NCBI GenBank assembly: GCA_014058105.1
Contig: JACGCM010000669.1
Span: 744,001 to 808,000 of the forward strand
Reading direction: 5' to 3'
Source of the DNA: Kingdonia uniflora
Lineage: Eukaryota > Streptophyta > Magnoliopsida > Ranunculales > Circaeasteraceae
Length of the DNA stretch: 64,000 nucleotides
Shown here piece by piece: positions 10,655 through 20,756 of the stretch. The notes beneath the pieces were generated by a model, which had not been told where the DNA came from, made no database searches, and worked only from the letters and a program-made list of their open reading frames with translations. A program made the position numbers and the translations under genes. Each line of letters opens with the position of its first letter. Position 1 is the first letter of the stretch.

Positions 10655-12660
10655 CTAGGACGACCTCTCTTCATTTGGTGGGCGCGTCTGCCACGTGCGA
10701 GACTCTCGTCATAGGTACATTGCACAACTGGCTCTGTCTGGCAGGAAATGGAGATCTCCGCTGGTCTCTCAGATGATCTCATCCCTCTGCCTCAGTTGTT
10801 CCTCTAACTCGATCGTGTTATCAACGTATTGCCTCGAGTCTTCATATACCGTTTATCATAATCCTTGGTTTTGATGCCACAACTCATTCGTACTATACGT
10901 AGGTGGGCACGGGTATGGTACCTGTATCACCGGGATCGGTATCCGTCTACGTTGATCGTTCGGTCCCGCCATATCCATGAACCATCCTATATCACGTGGA
11001 TCGCCAGTCACCTAAACACCATAGTCTTGTACCTGTAAAGACGTAGCTAAACTCGACATAGGTGGCAAAATTACATTGGGCCTCACTAGATCACGCCCGA
11101 CTATCCAAATATTTTTCGTCCTCTTTACTAAACCGCAACCGATCTTGGGATTTGGATGAACGAGTCGTCAATATGTCATGTAATCAACACTGGGAATAAG
11201 ATAATTACGACCATCGTAGAAGTCCACATCCTTCAGACTCTGATATAACTCTCGATCGTACCTTGGGAATTCCATAATCTCCTGAGAGGGGTCATAGGGC
11301 ACACTATCAAACCCGGTCATCTGACGCATACACCGGTCTCCTAAATACCAAAGCGTACCGTGGACATATGGGACTAACACCAATGGAACCCTCTGGGTGC
11401 TCAGCGCTGAAGCTACTTTGACTTCTAGACGTGTCAATTGCCTAGACCTGTGCTATGGTTGTCAATCTATGTTGGTTTTGTCCTTCCATTCTATCATATC
11501 TCTTATCACAACAAAAGAGTGATGGATTTTAGACCCCATACTCGCCCTTTCATCTCTCCACCTAGAAATATGTGGATATATATGGTTAAATTTTTGTACC
11601 TTAACTAGATACATTCTAACCCAGTAGTACTCGAAGAACCAGTACTCCGATACCGCATAGAATCCGATGATCGATTTCTTCATCTTTCCGGGCCTCAGAA
11701 CTGAGACTTCATCAAGCCCTCGATACAAAGCCACCATAATCGGTGTACCACAGTCAAAACCCGATAAACCAAGAATATTGTAGTCTGTCAAGGCTGCCAG
11801 ATAGCTGCCGAATAACCCACCCGAAGGGATATGGCACCATTTAAGAAGAAGATATTACCCATCATATAGGCAATAAATACCCGTGCATACAGGATATCCA
11901 TTTCTGAGTCGTAATTGTGGAGACGTGGATTCAAAGGCTCTTGCCATATTTTTAAATAAGAGATAGTGATGTTACCATACCTCATATCAGAGCTTGTGAT
12001 TCCCGGGAACATCTTTTCTGCTTCCACGAACTTGCAGTACCTCTCGTCGTACGGGAGTTCGCGACCCCTCCCAAAAGATATGCCCGTTAGCATGACGAAG
12101 TTTAATGGTGTAAAACCCAGTTCCCCGTAAGGGAAGTGAAAGGTATGGGTAGAAAGCCACCACCGCTCCACAAGAGCATGAATGAGACGGTTATCTGAGT
12201 TTCCTGCATTAATTGAGCAAAACTCTACAAAACCCATACCATCAACAAACTTCTTCAACGTCGGGTATACAGAAATCCATGGGTACCACTTCAGTACCTT
12301 ATCCAATGATCCTCTACACTGTAATTCATTTCGGTTCAGACAAAAAAATCACATTAACACGTTAGAAGTTCATTCGGGCATTTCATCGAACACATTGCAA
12401 TATACGTTAATAACACATCAAATTTATATAAAACTTACCGGTATTTCTTCCGATCCAACAAAAATATGGACCCAGCCGTCCGGGAGGATATCTACTCGGT
12501 TCAAATCATCATACGATGGGGTGGGATCGATGTCATTCGTCAATTTATCTGGCTAAACATTTGTTATATCGGCGTTCCCCTCTCGTTTTACTTCCGCGTT
12601 AGAGTTACGTGTAGTTTTGGAAGCATTTTTCCTCAGTCGCGAACTAGACTCTCCCGACAT
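10655..12660 (-). pseudogene. Plant mobile domain (MAIN-like) gene inside Harbinger
   Basis: The start at 12660 opens exon 1 (to 12439), ending in PDGWVHIFVGSEEIP and a GTAAG donor. Exon 2 begins near 12318 after an AG acceptor and reads GSLDKVLKWYPWISVYPTLK, followed by blocks typical of the family: ELGFTPLNFVMLTGISFGRG, PYDERYCKFVEAEKMFPGI, VLRPGKMKKSIIGFYAVSEY and later EIMEFPRYDRELYQSLKDVD. The C-terminal part (to the stop at 10655-10657) predicts a coiled-coil-like ELEEQLRQRDEII. The plant mobile domain is shared by MAIN and MAIL1, which act in gene silencing, and by transposon genes; its biochemical activity is not settled. There is one stop in exon 1, a frameshift near 11790 and further breaks near 11450. 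Having its own intron, the gene was probably captured as DNA. Confidence 0.82.
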
Positions 12661-12715
12661 TTTAAAGTGATTAACGGAGGAAATGGGTTGGGCTGGGAAA
12701 CTTGTGGAGTAAGGT

Positions 12716-12835
12716 TGGGTATGCCAAGCTTAATGCCTAATGCCTAAGATATGCACTTGTTAATGCACTTGTAATGCCTAGGATATGCATGCACTTGTGG
12801 AGTAAGTTTTTTAAATACACTTGAAAGGAAATGCC
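12716..12835. repeat. Short tandem-like repeats near the Harbinger right end
   Basis: The phrases AATGCCTAAGATATGCA, AATGCCTAGGATATGCA and TGCACTTGT are repeated several times between the plant mobile domain gene and the right terminal repeat. No function is evident. Confidence 0.6.
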
Positions 12836-13013
12836 AAAAATTAAGCCTAAAACTTACAGGGAGAAGCACGTGGACTCATATGGGACATCCATTTCAAGCG
12901 CGCGGTTCAGAAGTGCGCGTGGGATATTCACCTTGGGGTGGATTAAAAACTGTTGTGGGGTGGATTAGGGTAGATTGGATTCACCTTGAAATTCATCCAA
13001 TCCACCTTGTGAA

Positions 13014-13028
13014 CTGCTGTGGATGCTC
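13014..13028 (-). repeat. Right terminal inverted repeat of the Harbinger element
   Basis: CTGCTGTGGATGCTC, the inverted partner of the left end with one mismatch, followed by the target duplication TTA at 13029-13031. Just inside lie repeats of GGGGTGGATTA. Confidence 0.88.
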
Positions 13029-13615
13029 TTAAGGGTATTTTCAAAGAAAAAAAAATCATGTGGTACTTACAACTAGTCATCTACCCCTACTATGAGCATT
13101 AATATTACTTTTGAAAATGACACAGTAAAATGAAATTTTAACCTAGAATAAGATCTTTGTATGAACTATATATAACACTTTAATTCTACTACTAACAAAA
13201 ACAATGAAGACAACTTTACATTAAACAATTATTTCCATTACCCATTTCCCATTATAAATAGAACATATAGAAGTATCTTATGATTCTTTAAAAAAAAAAC
13301 AATCAAATGAAGCTTCACGAAATCAGAATACAAAATTGTATGATCAAACAACACCAAATCTACATACCCTTTAGAATTACTAATTGAGCAATACTAGAAT
13401 CCCAAAATATATCTTATTTTTACTGAAATTAAATTAAAAACTTACCAATTGGTCTCGTAATCATCTCAGGAGCAAGTTTGAAGCTTTATGTTACCACTGA
13501 ATTAGGTTTGAAGCCCAAGAACAAGTTTGAAGCTCGGGAATCTATTTGAGATGAAATTAAACCATGGATTCGAGATGACAAACGATGATTATTTGAGATG
13601 ATTTGAAAATTGAGA

Positions 13616-13933
13616 GAGAAGGAGAAGAAGAAGTCAGGTAGTGAGGAAGTTAAAAGAGAAAGAGGAAGCAAACATCGGTCTTTTGTCTTCAATTGATTAG
13701 GTTTACTGACATAAGGGTATTAAGGTAAAATCCATAACTGGGGTCGGGTGATAGGTCCCCAGTTATTTGACTCAAAAACCAAACCCGCCCCAAACCCGGT
13801 TATAGTCATACCAAAACCAGCCCATTAGAGTCGGTGAGGGGGGGGGGGAGAAGAGGAAGTCAGGTAGTGAGGTAGAGTCATAGAGAATGAGGAAGTTAAA
13901 AAAGAAAGAGGAAATAAACATTGGTCTTTTGTC
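13616..13933. repeat. Direct duplication around the hAT right border
   Basis: A purine-rich block containing GAAGTCAGGTAGTGAGG, GAGGAAGTTAAAA and CATCGGTCTTTTGTC at 13616-13687 recurs at about 13848-13933 with small changes. The G/C-rich hAT-like sequence and an 11-G run lie between the copies. The duplication may result from rearrangement at the element border. Confidence 0.65.
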
Positions 13934-13966
13934 CCCACCCACCACTTGACTCTAGAGATTACTATC

Positions 13967-15830
13967 ATACCTGAGAGGGATTGAGTTCATTGTTCTACAC
14001 TGAGATTGGTTTCTACAGTGGAGAGCTAGTTGATCGCATTTATCATAGTATCGCCTTCACAGACCGATCACCAGTTATGACTCTGAACTGGGAGAAGTGA
14101 GCGAATGTCCATTCAGTAATGGCAGAAGTAAGTGAAGTTATTTGTCACCTACCAGTTTTTATGACTTCTATTATTCAATATATCAACCTATTAACAGTTC
14201 GAGCTGCAGATAAGGTTCTAACAGAACCTTTGGACATCTCACAGGAGTTGGATGAGTGTATATAAAACGTATGAATAGTCTACGGAGGAGATTACTGGAC
14301 TACAACTTGTCAGATGATAGACCACCGTTTGTCTAATCAAAATCATACTTAAAAATATAGTAAAAGGGGAAGTAGGGTGTCAATCTACTGAGAGGTACGT
14401 TATTTTAGGGTAAACTAAAATCTGAGGGAGAGGAGGTTTATTTTGTTAGAATTCACCGTTTAAACTAGGTTTTGAAAATGATTATTAAGGTTAACGATCC
14501 TTGGATTTCACTCTATATTAACATATTGGGGTCTAATTTAATAGGTATTTTGGTCATCTCCTCAAAATCTCTCTTTCGAGATAAATCAGAGAGTTTAATC
14601 CATTAGGATCTAGACTTAAATTCTAAGTTGCTGACCTAGGGATTACTCTTTTTTGTTGGAAATAAGAATAATCCAAAGTTTTAAAGGTCACAAATTAGAC
14701 TAAAAAATCAGTTCTTTTTTAGGATACTGACCTTTCTTCCGGGTTAGAATTGTTCTCCTCCTCCCTCAACTAGTTGGGATCAAGAAAGTTGAAGAACCAC
14801 CCTAAAGAATAAACATAGACCTTTAGGTTTGACCTATAACCTACAAGAAAATCCTAACATACACCTATAGAGCATCCACCTAACGTGTGAGGAGATTTGC
14901 TCTGCAATATCTTAACAAACAAGATCAATGAAAAATAAGAAACTAAATTTCATTAAACTTAAAATTAGAGTATTGAGATCCAAACTCACTTTTCTAGCTC
15001 TTCAAAACCCGGCAATAATGAAAAGTAGGTTTGGAGAGGAAGAACATATTCTTAAATAGAAGCGCTAAGGTTTAAAGTATCTTAACTACCCCTAATCATC
15101 TCCAGCAGTGATAGATAGGCATTCGATAAAGTCTTACTCTTTTTAGATCACCTCGGGATGCGTACCAAAAATTTACAACTTTCGACAACCGATGGATGAT
15201 GATAAGCCTTGCGTTAGCGGCGATCACCAGTGGGTGGTGGTCGGAGTTCTCCAAACTTTTTGATTTTGCTTCGATTGATGATTGAAGTATAAATTGACAT
15301 CCATCCACTTATTCCCTTGTCTCAGTGATAAATTTGATTTTCATGTAGCCCAACTAGGTTAGTTTTGATAGAAATTGCTCTACTGAACTGCTGGAACTCC
15401 TCAGTGCGGTAATTGTACCATTTTAGCTTTGATTTGGCCCTTTTCTTAACAAATTGACTCGAGTAGAGTTGAAAACCTAAAAAATGAGGTAATAAGCCAA
15501 TAATTATACCAAAAAAAGTCTCAGGACGGCCAAAAATTTGTGAAAATGGCTTAAATTTTGTACAAAAATTTATTATTATCATATTCGAGAGCATAAGCAT
15601 AATGGTCCATTACATGCCTCGAATGTAAACATCCATCATGATGATAACGAGGAAGAGCCTATAAAGGAATCAGATGAGGATAATGTAAAGGATTTTGATG
15701 AAGAGACCCCAGAGGTGATTGATATATATGAGTTAGTTGGCATGGGGACCCTAAATTATGACTGTGAGTGGTTGACATATATTTTACATTTCTATAGAGT
15801 CTGTCGTTGTTTAAGTTATTTCATTTTCAC
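13967..15830 (+). repeat. R1 unit, left inverted copy
   Basis: This stretch is matched in inverted orientation by about 47225-49404. I use R1 as a working name. Reading in the R1 direction, a decayed coding segment lies near 13990-14270 (ending as AEVSEVICHLPVFMTSIIQY and onward). A long non-coding part follows, then a second readable acidic segment at about 15620-15770 (DDNEEEPIKESDEDNVKDFD, then IDIYELVGMGT). Compared with the right copy it lacks roughly 350 bp near 14095, removing most of the 93-aa frame seen there. I do not recognise the product. Together with the adjoining pararetrovirus piece it forms the outer part of the left arm of a large inverted duplication. Confidence 0.7.
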
Positions 15831-15839
15831 ATAAATAGT

Positions 15840-16350
15840 GTCGTGCCCATCTGGTACACATAATTCTGATCTTCATCTCAGAGGATTAAAGTTTGTGAGA
15901 AATGTCTATGATTTGGAATTCTTCTTTGAGAAAATTCAGATAGTTTTCCTTAAAGCCAAGCATGGCTTTTAGTTTATTAATGATCCTGGTTTCAAGATCT
16001 CTAATTAATTCAAAAATATTATCTTGACCTTTGAATTTACAAAATATCCCCTTTTAATCAATCTTATGAAGGGGAATAAGAAGATTTAGAAATAGGGTAC
16101 CAAGTATGACTTGGTATTGTAGATTTCAGACTAAAAGAAAGATAGCTGGAATACATGTACCTTTATTGTAGATTAAAATTTCTAAAAGTTTGTACTAGAT
16201 ATTCAACATGTTAACACTAGCAGAGGTAAGAGATTGAACTATTTTCTTGAAATACATGGTGGGAACCAAGCCTTCTTGAATATAGTTCAAGTTCACTCTA
16301 CTATCTACTAAGGCTATGTAATTCTTAATGGTATATTCATTCCTAATGGT
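15840..16350 (-). pseudogene. Endogenous pararetrovirus protease region, left arm copy
   Basis: On the minus strand this is the inverted match of about 46715-47220. It encodes the aspartic protease part of the virus polyprotein: the region equivalent to the DSGA active site in the right copy reads LVDSR here, so the catalytic Gly is changed. The conserved GLVPT.YFKK segment and the LGTLFLNLL segment follow. Several stops make it non-functional. It ends abruptly at about 16350, where it joins a gag fragment of element X. In the right copy the sequence continues about 160 bp further before the point matching 41605, so a small deletion occurred here. Old integrated copy, not a live virus gene. 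Confidence 0.75.
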
Positions 16351-16865
16351 CTGGTGACGTGTAAGTCGACTTCCTTGGGTTGTTGAGGCTAAAAAAGTTA
16401 AGCCAAAATGTTGAGAAGCTCAATTTGGAATTCCAGATCTAGATTGAGACATTCGTTGGTCGTCTTCCCTAGGCTGATCATCACGTTGAACTACTTTTGA
16501 ACGATGTTCACTTCGAGCCAGTGGTGGCGATGGTTGGCGAACTGTTATTCGATCTTGTGTTCTTCACTATCTTTCCATTTCATTTTCATGGATTTGACTC
16601 TACTGAATCAGGGATTTTCTGCATTCGTCTTTCTCTGTTTGTAGAGTTTGAGCGTACATACGCTGATCTTCCAGTCTCTAGCTTTTCTCTAAAATCATTT
16701 GTTTTTGAAGCTCAAGAACCGCACCGTACAGATCAAGGGCTCCTGGAATGTCCGGATCTCTTATGGTACTAGAATGGCTTCTCAAGTTCATGTTTGTCAT
16801 TCAAGCGGTGTTCAGGTTAGAAATGGTAGAAAAAAGTGTGGTAACTTCCCACAGACAGCGTTAAT
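16350..16865 (-). pseudogene. Element X-type leader and gag fragment outside the left LTR
   Basis: This segment is a direct-repeat match to 40475-40991: primer-site region, leader and the N-terminal part of gag of element X. A primer-site-like sequence (minus strand ATTAACGCTGTCTGTGGGAA) abuts the LTR at 16846-16865. A complete element cannot carry a 5' leader outside its 3' LTR, so this is the remainder of a second, tandem copy that shares the LTR at 16866-17356. The gag frame is broken by stops. Its far end is truncated at the junction with the pararetrovirus piece. Confidence 0.75.
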
Positions 16866-17356
16866 TGTAATGGCGTGTTTTCCAGGGGAAAGCCTTCGCC
16901 AATACTTGTTCGTAAGGATTGTGCAATAAAGGAGTATCAACCATGATTTTACGTGGAAAACTCAACAGAAACTGAGAAAAACTACGACCTTGAGGATGAT
17001 TTGATATAAAATCTAATAGATGCTAGTTATTACAAGTTTCGGAGAGTTGCTTATGTTTAGGATAGAGGGATGTCAGATGCGTGGTCCCTTAGAGCCTATT
17101 TTCTGCATGTATTCATAATATATACAGGCAGTTTACAAAAAGAAAGAAAGAGTCTCCTATACTGGAGGTAATGGGAAAACTTTGCGGATCTCTAGCAGTT
17201 CCTTCTTGACCAGGATACAATGGCTACTTTTGGTGTATCGGGGACTCACTAATCCTTCTTGAACGTTTGGCTATCTTCAACTACAGAATGCTAAGATATC
17301 TTCGATTATAGAATGTCGGCTTTATTCTTGTCAAATCTGAGGAATATGATACTACA
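16866..17356 (-). repeat. Element X left (3') LTR, shared with a tandem copy
   Basis: 491 bp, starting TGTAATGGCG and ending GATACTACA on the plus strand. It matches the right LTR (40992-41604) over its length but lacks a 122-bp duplication present there. To its right lies a polypurine tract (minus strand GAATGGGGCAAT, about 17357-17368), as expected for a 3' LTR. To its left lies a primer site, as expected for a 5' LTR. Confidence 0.82.
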
Positions 17357-17550
17357 ATTGCCCCATTCTCAACAGACGTACTTGTAGTTGTGTCGAGAAG
17401 AAAAACTGGAATCGGAAGAAGTTGCCGAATATTTGTAGAAGTCAACATATGTCATTATCGAGGTCAAGGGGATCTGTATTTGGTCAAGTATTCCGAGGCA
17501 GAATTAGTGATGTACATTAAATGTAGCTAAAAATGAAGAGTATAAATAGG
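17357..17550. other. Element X internal end between its 3' LTR and element Y
   Basis: Non-coding end of the internal region of X, containing its polypurine tract. Its last five bases, ATAGG (17546-17550), form the left target duplication of element Y. Confidence 0.65.
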
Positions 17551-18129
17551 TGTAATGGCAAAATTCTGTAGCTCGATACGATTATGAATTAGCTATCACA
17601 CCAATTATCCTGTAACAATATGATAATGGAAAGCAAGAAATTGAAACAGGTGTTTTTAGCGTGGAAAACCTCTGAATAGGTAAAAAACTACAACCTCGTA
17701 TGGAAGATTTCTGCAAAAGTCTTTTTATAGTTTTGAGTAGATATCTTTATTACATGTGATCACTAGAATATAGAAATGCCTTTAATCTCGTAAGTAAGAA
17801 TTTTAACTAATTTTTCTGGTCCCTGTCTTTTTTGGAACTTCTCATTTTTATAGGCTTTTCCCATAGCTCTTCGTCATGCTGGAGTACGTCTTCTGAATAA
17901 TGTGGTTAGTTGCGGTTGACTGAATAAGTGACGAGTTCGTGGAAGACAAGTGTCTTTGACTGAATAACGTTTTTTGGGTTTAGCTCGATGTAGTTTTTTA
18001 TGCAGTTTATGGGGTTGGTTAGAATGTTTAACTGGAATGTTGTGTGCTGAAGTTGCGTAAGCCTGAGATGATGGTAAATCAAATTGAGTGAGCTCGATTA
18101 TGAGTGAGGTCGAGGAATAAGTCCTTGCA
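17551..18129 (-). repeat. Element Y left (3') LTR
   Basis: Starts TGTAATGGCAAAATTC and ends TCCTTGCA. A polypurine tract (minus strand GGGGGCGAT) abuts its right edge at about 18130-18138. A TATA-like box (minus strand CCTATAAAAAT) lies near 17844-17854, matching that in the other LTR. Confidence 0.85.
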
Positions 18130-18428
18130 ATCGCCCCCTTGCAACCGAAGTCACAGGTGAGTTTGGTTGAGAAAGAATATGTAAAAAATTGTATTTCCAA
18201 AATGGAGCAATGATGGCGTTTGAGTGGGTGAAAGTTATATGATATTGGGAAGTGATGGGTATTAAATGATGGTGCGGATGTATGTGACAGTTTTTGTTTG
18301 AATAGTCACGCCCGTAATAAATGATGACGCTTGGAAAAATATACCTGCACAAATAAAGTTAGGGTTATATAAAGAGTACCTTGATTACCTTGTTTGGGTA
18401 AATCCTTGCATGCATAACATTATTTGAA

Positions 18429-18722
18429 ATGGTAAAAACTTGGAGTATGGTTCTTGAAGAGAGAATTGTATTTAAGGTACAGTGGTTGAAGTTGAAGTAT
18501 TTTGGTGACCAGTCCCTGGAAATGGCAGTCTCAGCGCCTGTTTATCTAACGTATCAAGGCTTGTCGGGTGAAGAAGCGGTTGAAGCTGAGGAAGATTTCT
18601 ACTTTAAGTGGAGATTTCATTTCATCGTCTTGACGGGCAAGGAACGTTGGGCATGTCTCCGCACCCTTGCGAAAGATAGGGTTAGGGGTTCATATGCAGG
18701 GAAAGGTATATCTGCGGGGTAG
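18429..18722 (+). CDS. Unrecognised antisense ORF beside the Y 3' LTR
   Basis: A 97-aa open frame with no internal stop, running against the direction of pol. Its sequence has balanced charge and a W/F-rich middle (FYFKWRFHFIVLTGKERW). I recognise no domain. It lies about 300 bp inside the 3' LTR, upstream of the other antisense frames of Y. Element Z has an unrelated-looking open frame downstream of its own antisense gene (53564-53884). It may be a first exon of the antisense gene or a chance frame. Confidence 0.3.
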   Translation: MVKTWSMVLEERIVFKVQWLKLKYFGDQSLEMAVSAPVYLTYQGLSGEEAVEAEEDFYFKWRFHFIVLTGKERWACLRTLAKDRVRGSYAGKGISAG

Positions 18723-19527
18723 ATGCAATGATTTTCTGTGGTGCCAGGGATTCAAAGGTTGGGCCCTCTTTATCTCTACCAACTATGCGGTGGTGGTAGT
18801 TATAAAAGAGGTGGTGGTGGCGGTGACGGAGGAAAACTGATAGGAAGATTCTGCTGAGGCATTTCCATCATGGTTTTATGCTCTGAAGATCTTCTATCTT
18901 GTTTTGTGGGAGCCACACTGAGTCTACTAGTTACATAATTTGTGTTTGAAGCTCGACTGTGCTTCAACCGAGCCATGTGAGGAGGGTTTTTTGTTGGTTC
19001 GACTATATTCTTCGCGTCAAGGTGAAAAATCACTAAAGTAAGAAGAGATGATGCCTCGCCATGCCTGATTGATCTGTAACTTTGAGCAAATAGGGAAAAC
19101 TTGTTATCTGTAAATCGTGTTATGAGTAATAGGAATAAAAATTAATTCTCACGCATTTTGTGTATATAATTTTTCTTGAATCGACCTGAAATGTGTTAGC
19201 TGAATAACTATTTAATAAGTGTTAAAACAATGTTCGGACTGAGATGAATATTTGATATAAAAGATCTATGTTTTAACAGGAAATAAAATAAAAATTGTAG
19301 AAATATGTTAATTCGAGTTGTTTTAAGGTCAAGAGAGATACTACTCATAAGGTCGATCGTACTAACCAGTGAGTGTACTAGTAAGGGGATAAGTTATAAT
19401 AAGTGAGTCTAAGATCTTTGGTTTCTGATACGCGATACTAGGGAAAAACTGAGTAAAAGGTGAAAGTGATTGGGAATTCTTATAAATACTGATAGGATGA
19501 CCTGTAAAAGCTCAGGGGAAAGTTAGG

Positions 19528-19821
19528 ATGGTGCGGACTCAACCTCAGAGGATTCGTTATGCTGTAGAAGGTCGATTAGCCATAAACATTGCTGAGCTGC
19601 GGGAAAGAATTTTTGGCCCACTTGGTTACGATGCTGAACTACCAATGAGGGTGTGTTAGCTCGAAGGTTTAGATATCAGGAGTAGAGAACTTGAGTATGC
19701 TCATTACTTTTATGAGTCATTTTTTCATGTATTCATGAGGAATTCGGCAGAGCGAGAAAGGGTGGTGGGTTTGATTGCTAAAGTGGAGATCAATTTTAAA
19801 GATATGAGGATTGGTGAATGA
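19528..19821 (+). pseudogene. Small antisense ORF of element Y, similar to one in X
   Basis: A 97-codon plus-strand frame with one internal TAG, starting MVRTQPQRIRYAVEGR. Its middle reads ELRERIFGPLGYDAEL, then, after the stop, LEGLDIRSREL. A frame in element X (30861-31094) has the same spacing: QLLEKMERTLTDMNLSADIL, a stop, then ELEGLKYECKSL. Both lie upstream of the larger antisense gene of their elements. I do not know the family. Shared layout in two elements with different LTRs suggests a real, conserved small gene or first exon. Confidence 0.45.
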
Positions 19822-20109
19822 TGTGATCAAATACAGGTTGTGATGGATACTGTTTAGATGTTCTTATGAATAAGCTAAATGCTGGGAAGTAACATAAATA
19901 ATATAGGTCAATTAGATCCTCAATAGGGGGAATCTGCTTTGAGACTGTTCGGCAAGCAATTTGAATAAATTTGAAAAGTTGTACGATTTTGAAATTGATG
20001 TCAATCACTATAAGCTTGATAAACAAGTATTGTGAAACAAAAATACATATTGCAGATGCTTTTAGTTTTGTTTTGTATTGAAAATGAAAAAGAGCTCTGA
20101 CATCTCACA

Positions 20110-20551
20110 GTGCAAGTCATCATGAGTGAGGGGACGTTAAGAAAATATATGGAAAAAAGGCAACAAAACATGTTAATAAATGAGGAGAGTTGTTATGATG
20201 GAAAGGTGGTTTTATCAAAAAGGTACAAGGCGTCTGACATGGAGAGTGAAAAAGATGCCTCAGCTTTGGAATCGAGGATGGTTCGTGCGAGGGGCAATAA
20301 ATGCTAGCCGCATGAGAGAGAAAAAGATAAACAGTTCTTCTTCGTCTCCAAATAATCATTTTACCACAAAAGACTTGAAGAGCAATCAGAGAGAAAGGCG
20401 AAAGATCAGGGGAATAAATCAACAATTTTTGGAAGACGATAAACGGTTAAAAAAGGGAAAAGGTTCGGGAGCTCGTAAGTGGGAATATAACAGTGTAGTG
20501 AGGAGGAAGCTTGACTTTATTGCCGATTCGCATCCAGAAGTTGAAGGTTAG
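20110..20551 (+). pseudogene. Lys/Arg-rich antisense frames of element Y
   Basis: Two overlapping plus-strand frames (65 aa at 20110-20307 and 123 aa at 20180-20551) cover this stretch. The longer one is strongly basic (for example RERRKIRGINQQ, DDKRLKKGKGSGARKW), which would suit a nucleic-acid-binding or nuclear-targeting segment. The frame used in life is unclear, and no family is recognised. It sits between the small antisense frame and the main antisense gene. Confidence 0.3.
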
Positions 20552-20756
20552 CAGAGATATATATGCAATATATTTTAATATTCTATAGTGTAAATATATG
20601 TGTTATGTATGATTGGCTTATCAGAGAAATACATTGAATATATAGATATATACGTATACATAGATGGAACAATGATAAGTACTTTATCATGTATGTAAGT
20701 CAAGCATAAGAGGCATCTGTGTAGGTCAAAATAGTCTTGTAGAGTTTGTTTTTAAG

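Larger units (their letters stand above)
6173..13028 (+). mobile_element. PIF/Harbinger DNA transposon carrying a plant mobile domain gene
   Basis: The element is 6856 bp long. It starts with GAGCACCCACAGCAG and ends with the inverted copy of GAGCATCCACAGCAG (one mismatch). It is flanked on both sides by TTA (6170-6172 and 13029-13031), the 3-bp target duplication typical of this superfamily. Inside, in order, are a DDE transposase on the plus strand (6788-8166), a Myb/SANT-like second gene on the minus strand (8631-10041), and a gene with a plant mobile domain on the minus strand (10655-12660). Transposase plus Myb-like partner is the standard gene pair of the superfamily. The third gene is unusual. 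All three carry stops or frameshifts, so this copy is not autonomous. The clear ends and target duplication show it moved as a unit. Confidence 0.88.
4211..13830 (-). mobile_element. hAT-type DNA transposon remnant, interrupted by Harbinger
   Basis: Two G/C-rich stretches of the form GGTTTGGGGCGGGTT and CCCAAACCCGCCCC occur at about 4233-4440 and, inverted, at about 13740-13820. Such sequence is typical of the subterminal regions of plant hAT elements. Between them, on the minus strand, two exons encode the C-terminal dimerisation part of a hAT transposase. The catalytic body is not visible, so the element has a large internal deletion. It is split at 6170 by a Harbinger insertion. I could not define terminal inverted repeats or an 8-bp target duplication, so the ends are approximate. 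Stretches 4440-5780 and 13031-13730 show no recognisable gene. Confidence 0.5.

Noticed and set aside
13967..16350. Left and right R1/virus units considered as LTRs of one giant element
   Set aside because: They are in inverted, not direct, orientation and contain coding sequence, so they cannot be LTRs.
16497..16772. 91-residue plus-strand frame, with a matching frame at 40623-40898
   Set aside because: Both are antisense shadows of the same gag N-terminal region in two X copies. Their similarity follows from the duplicated DNA.
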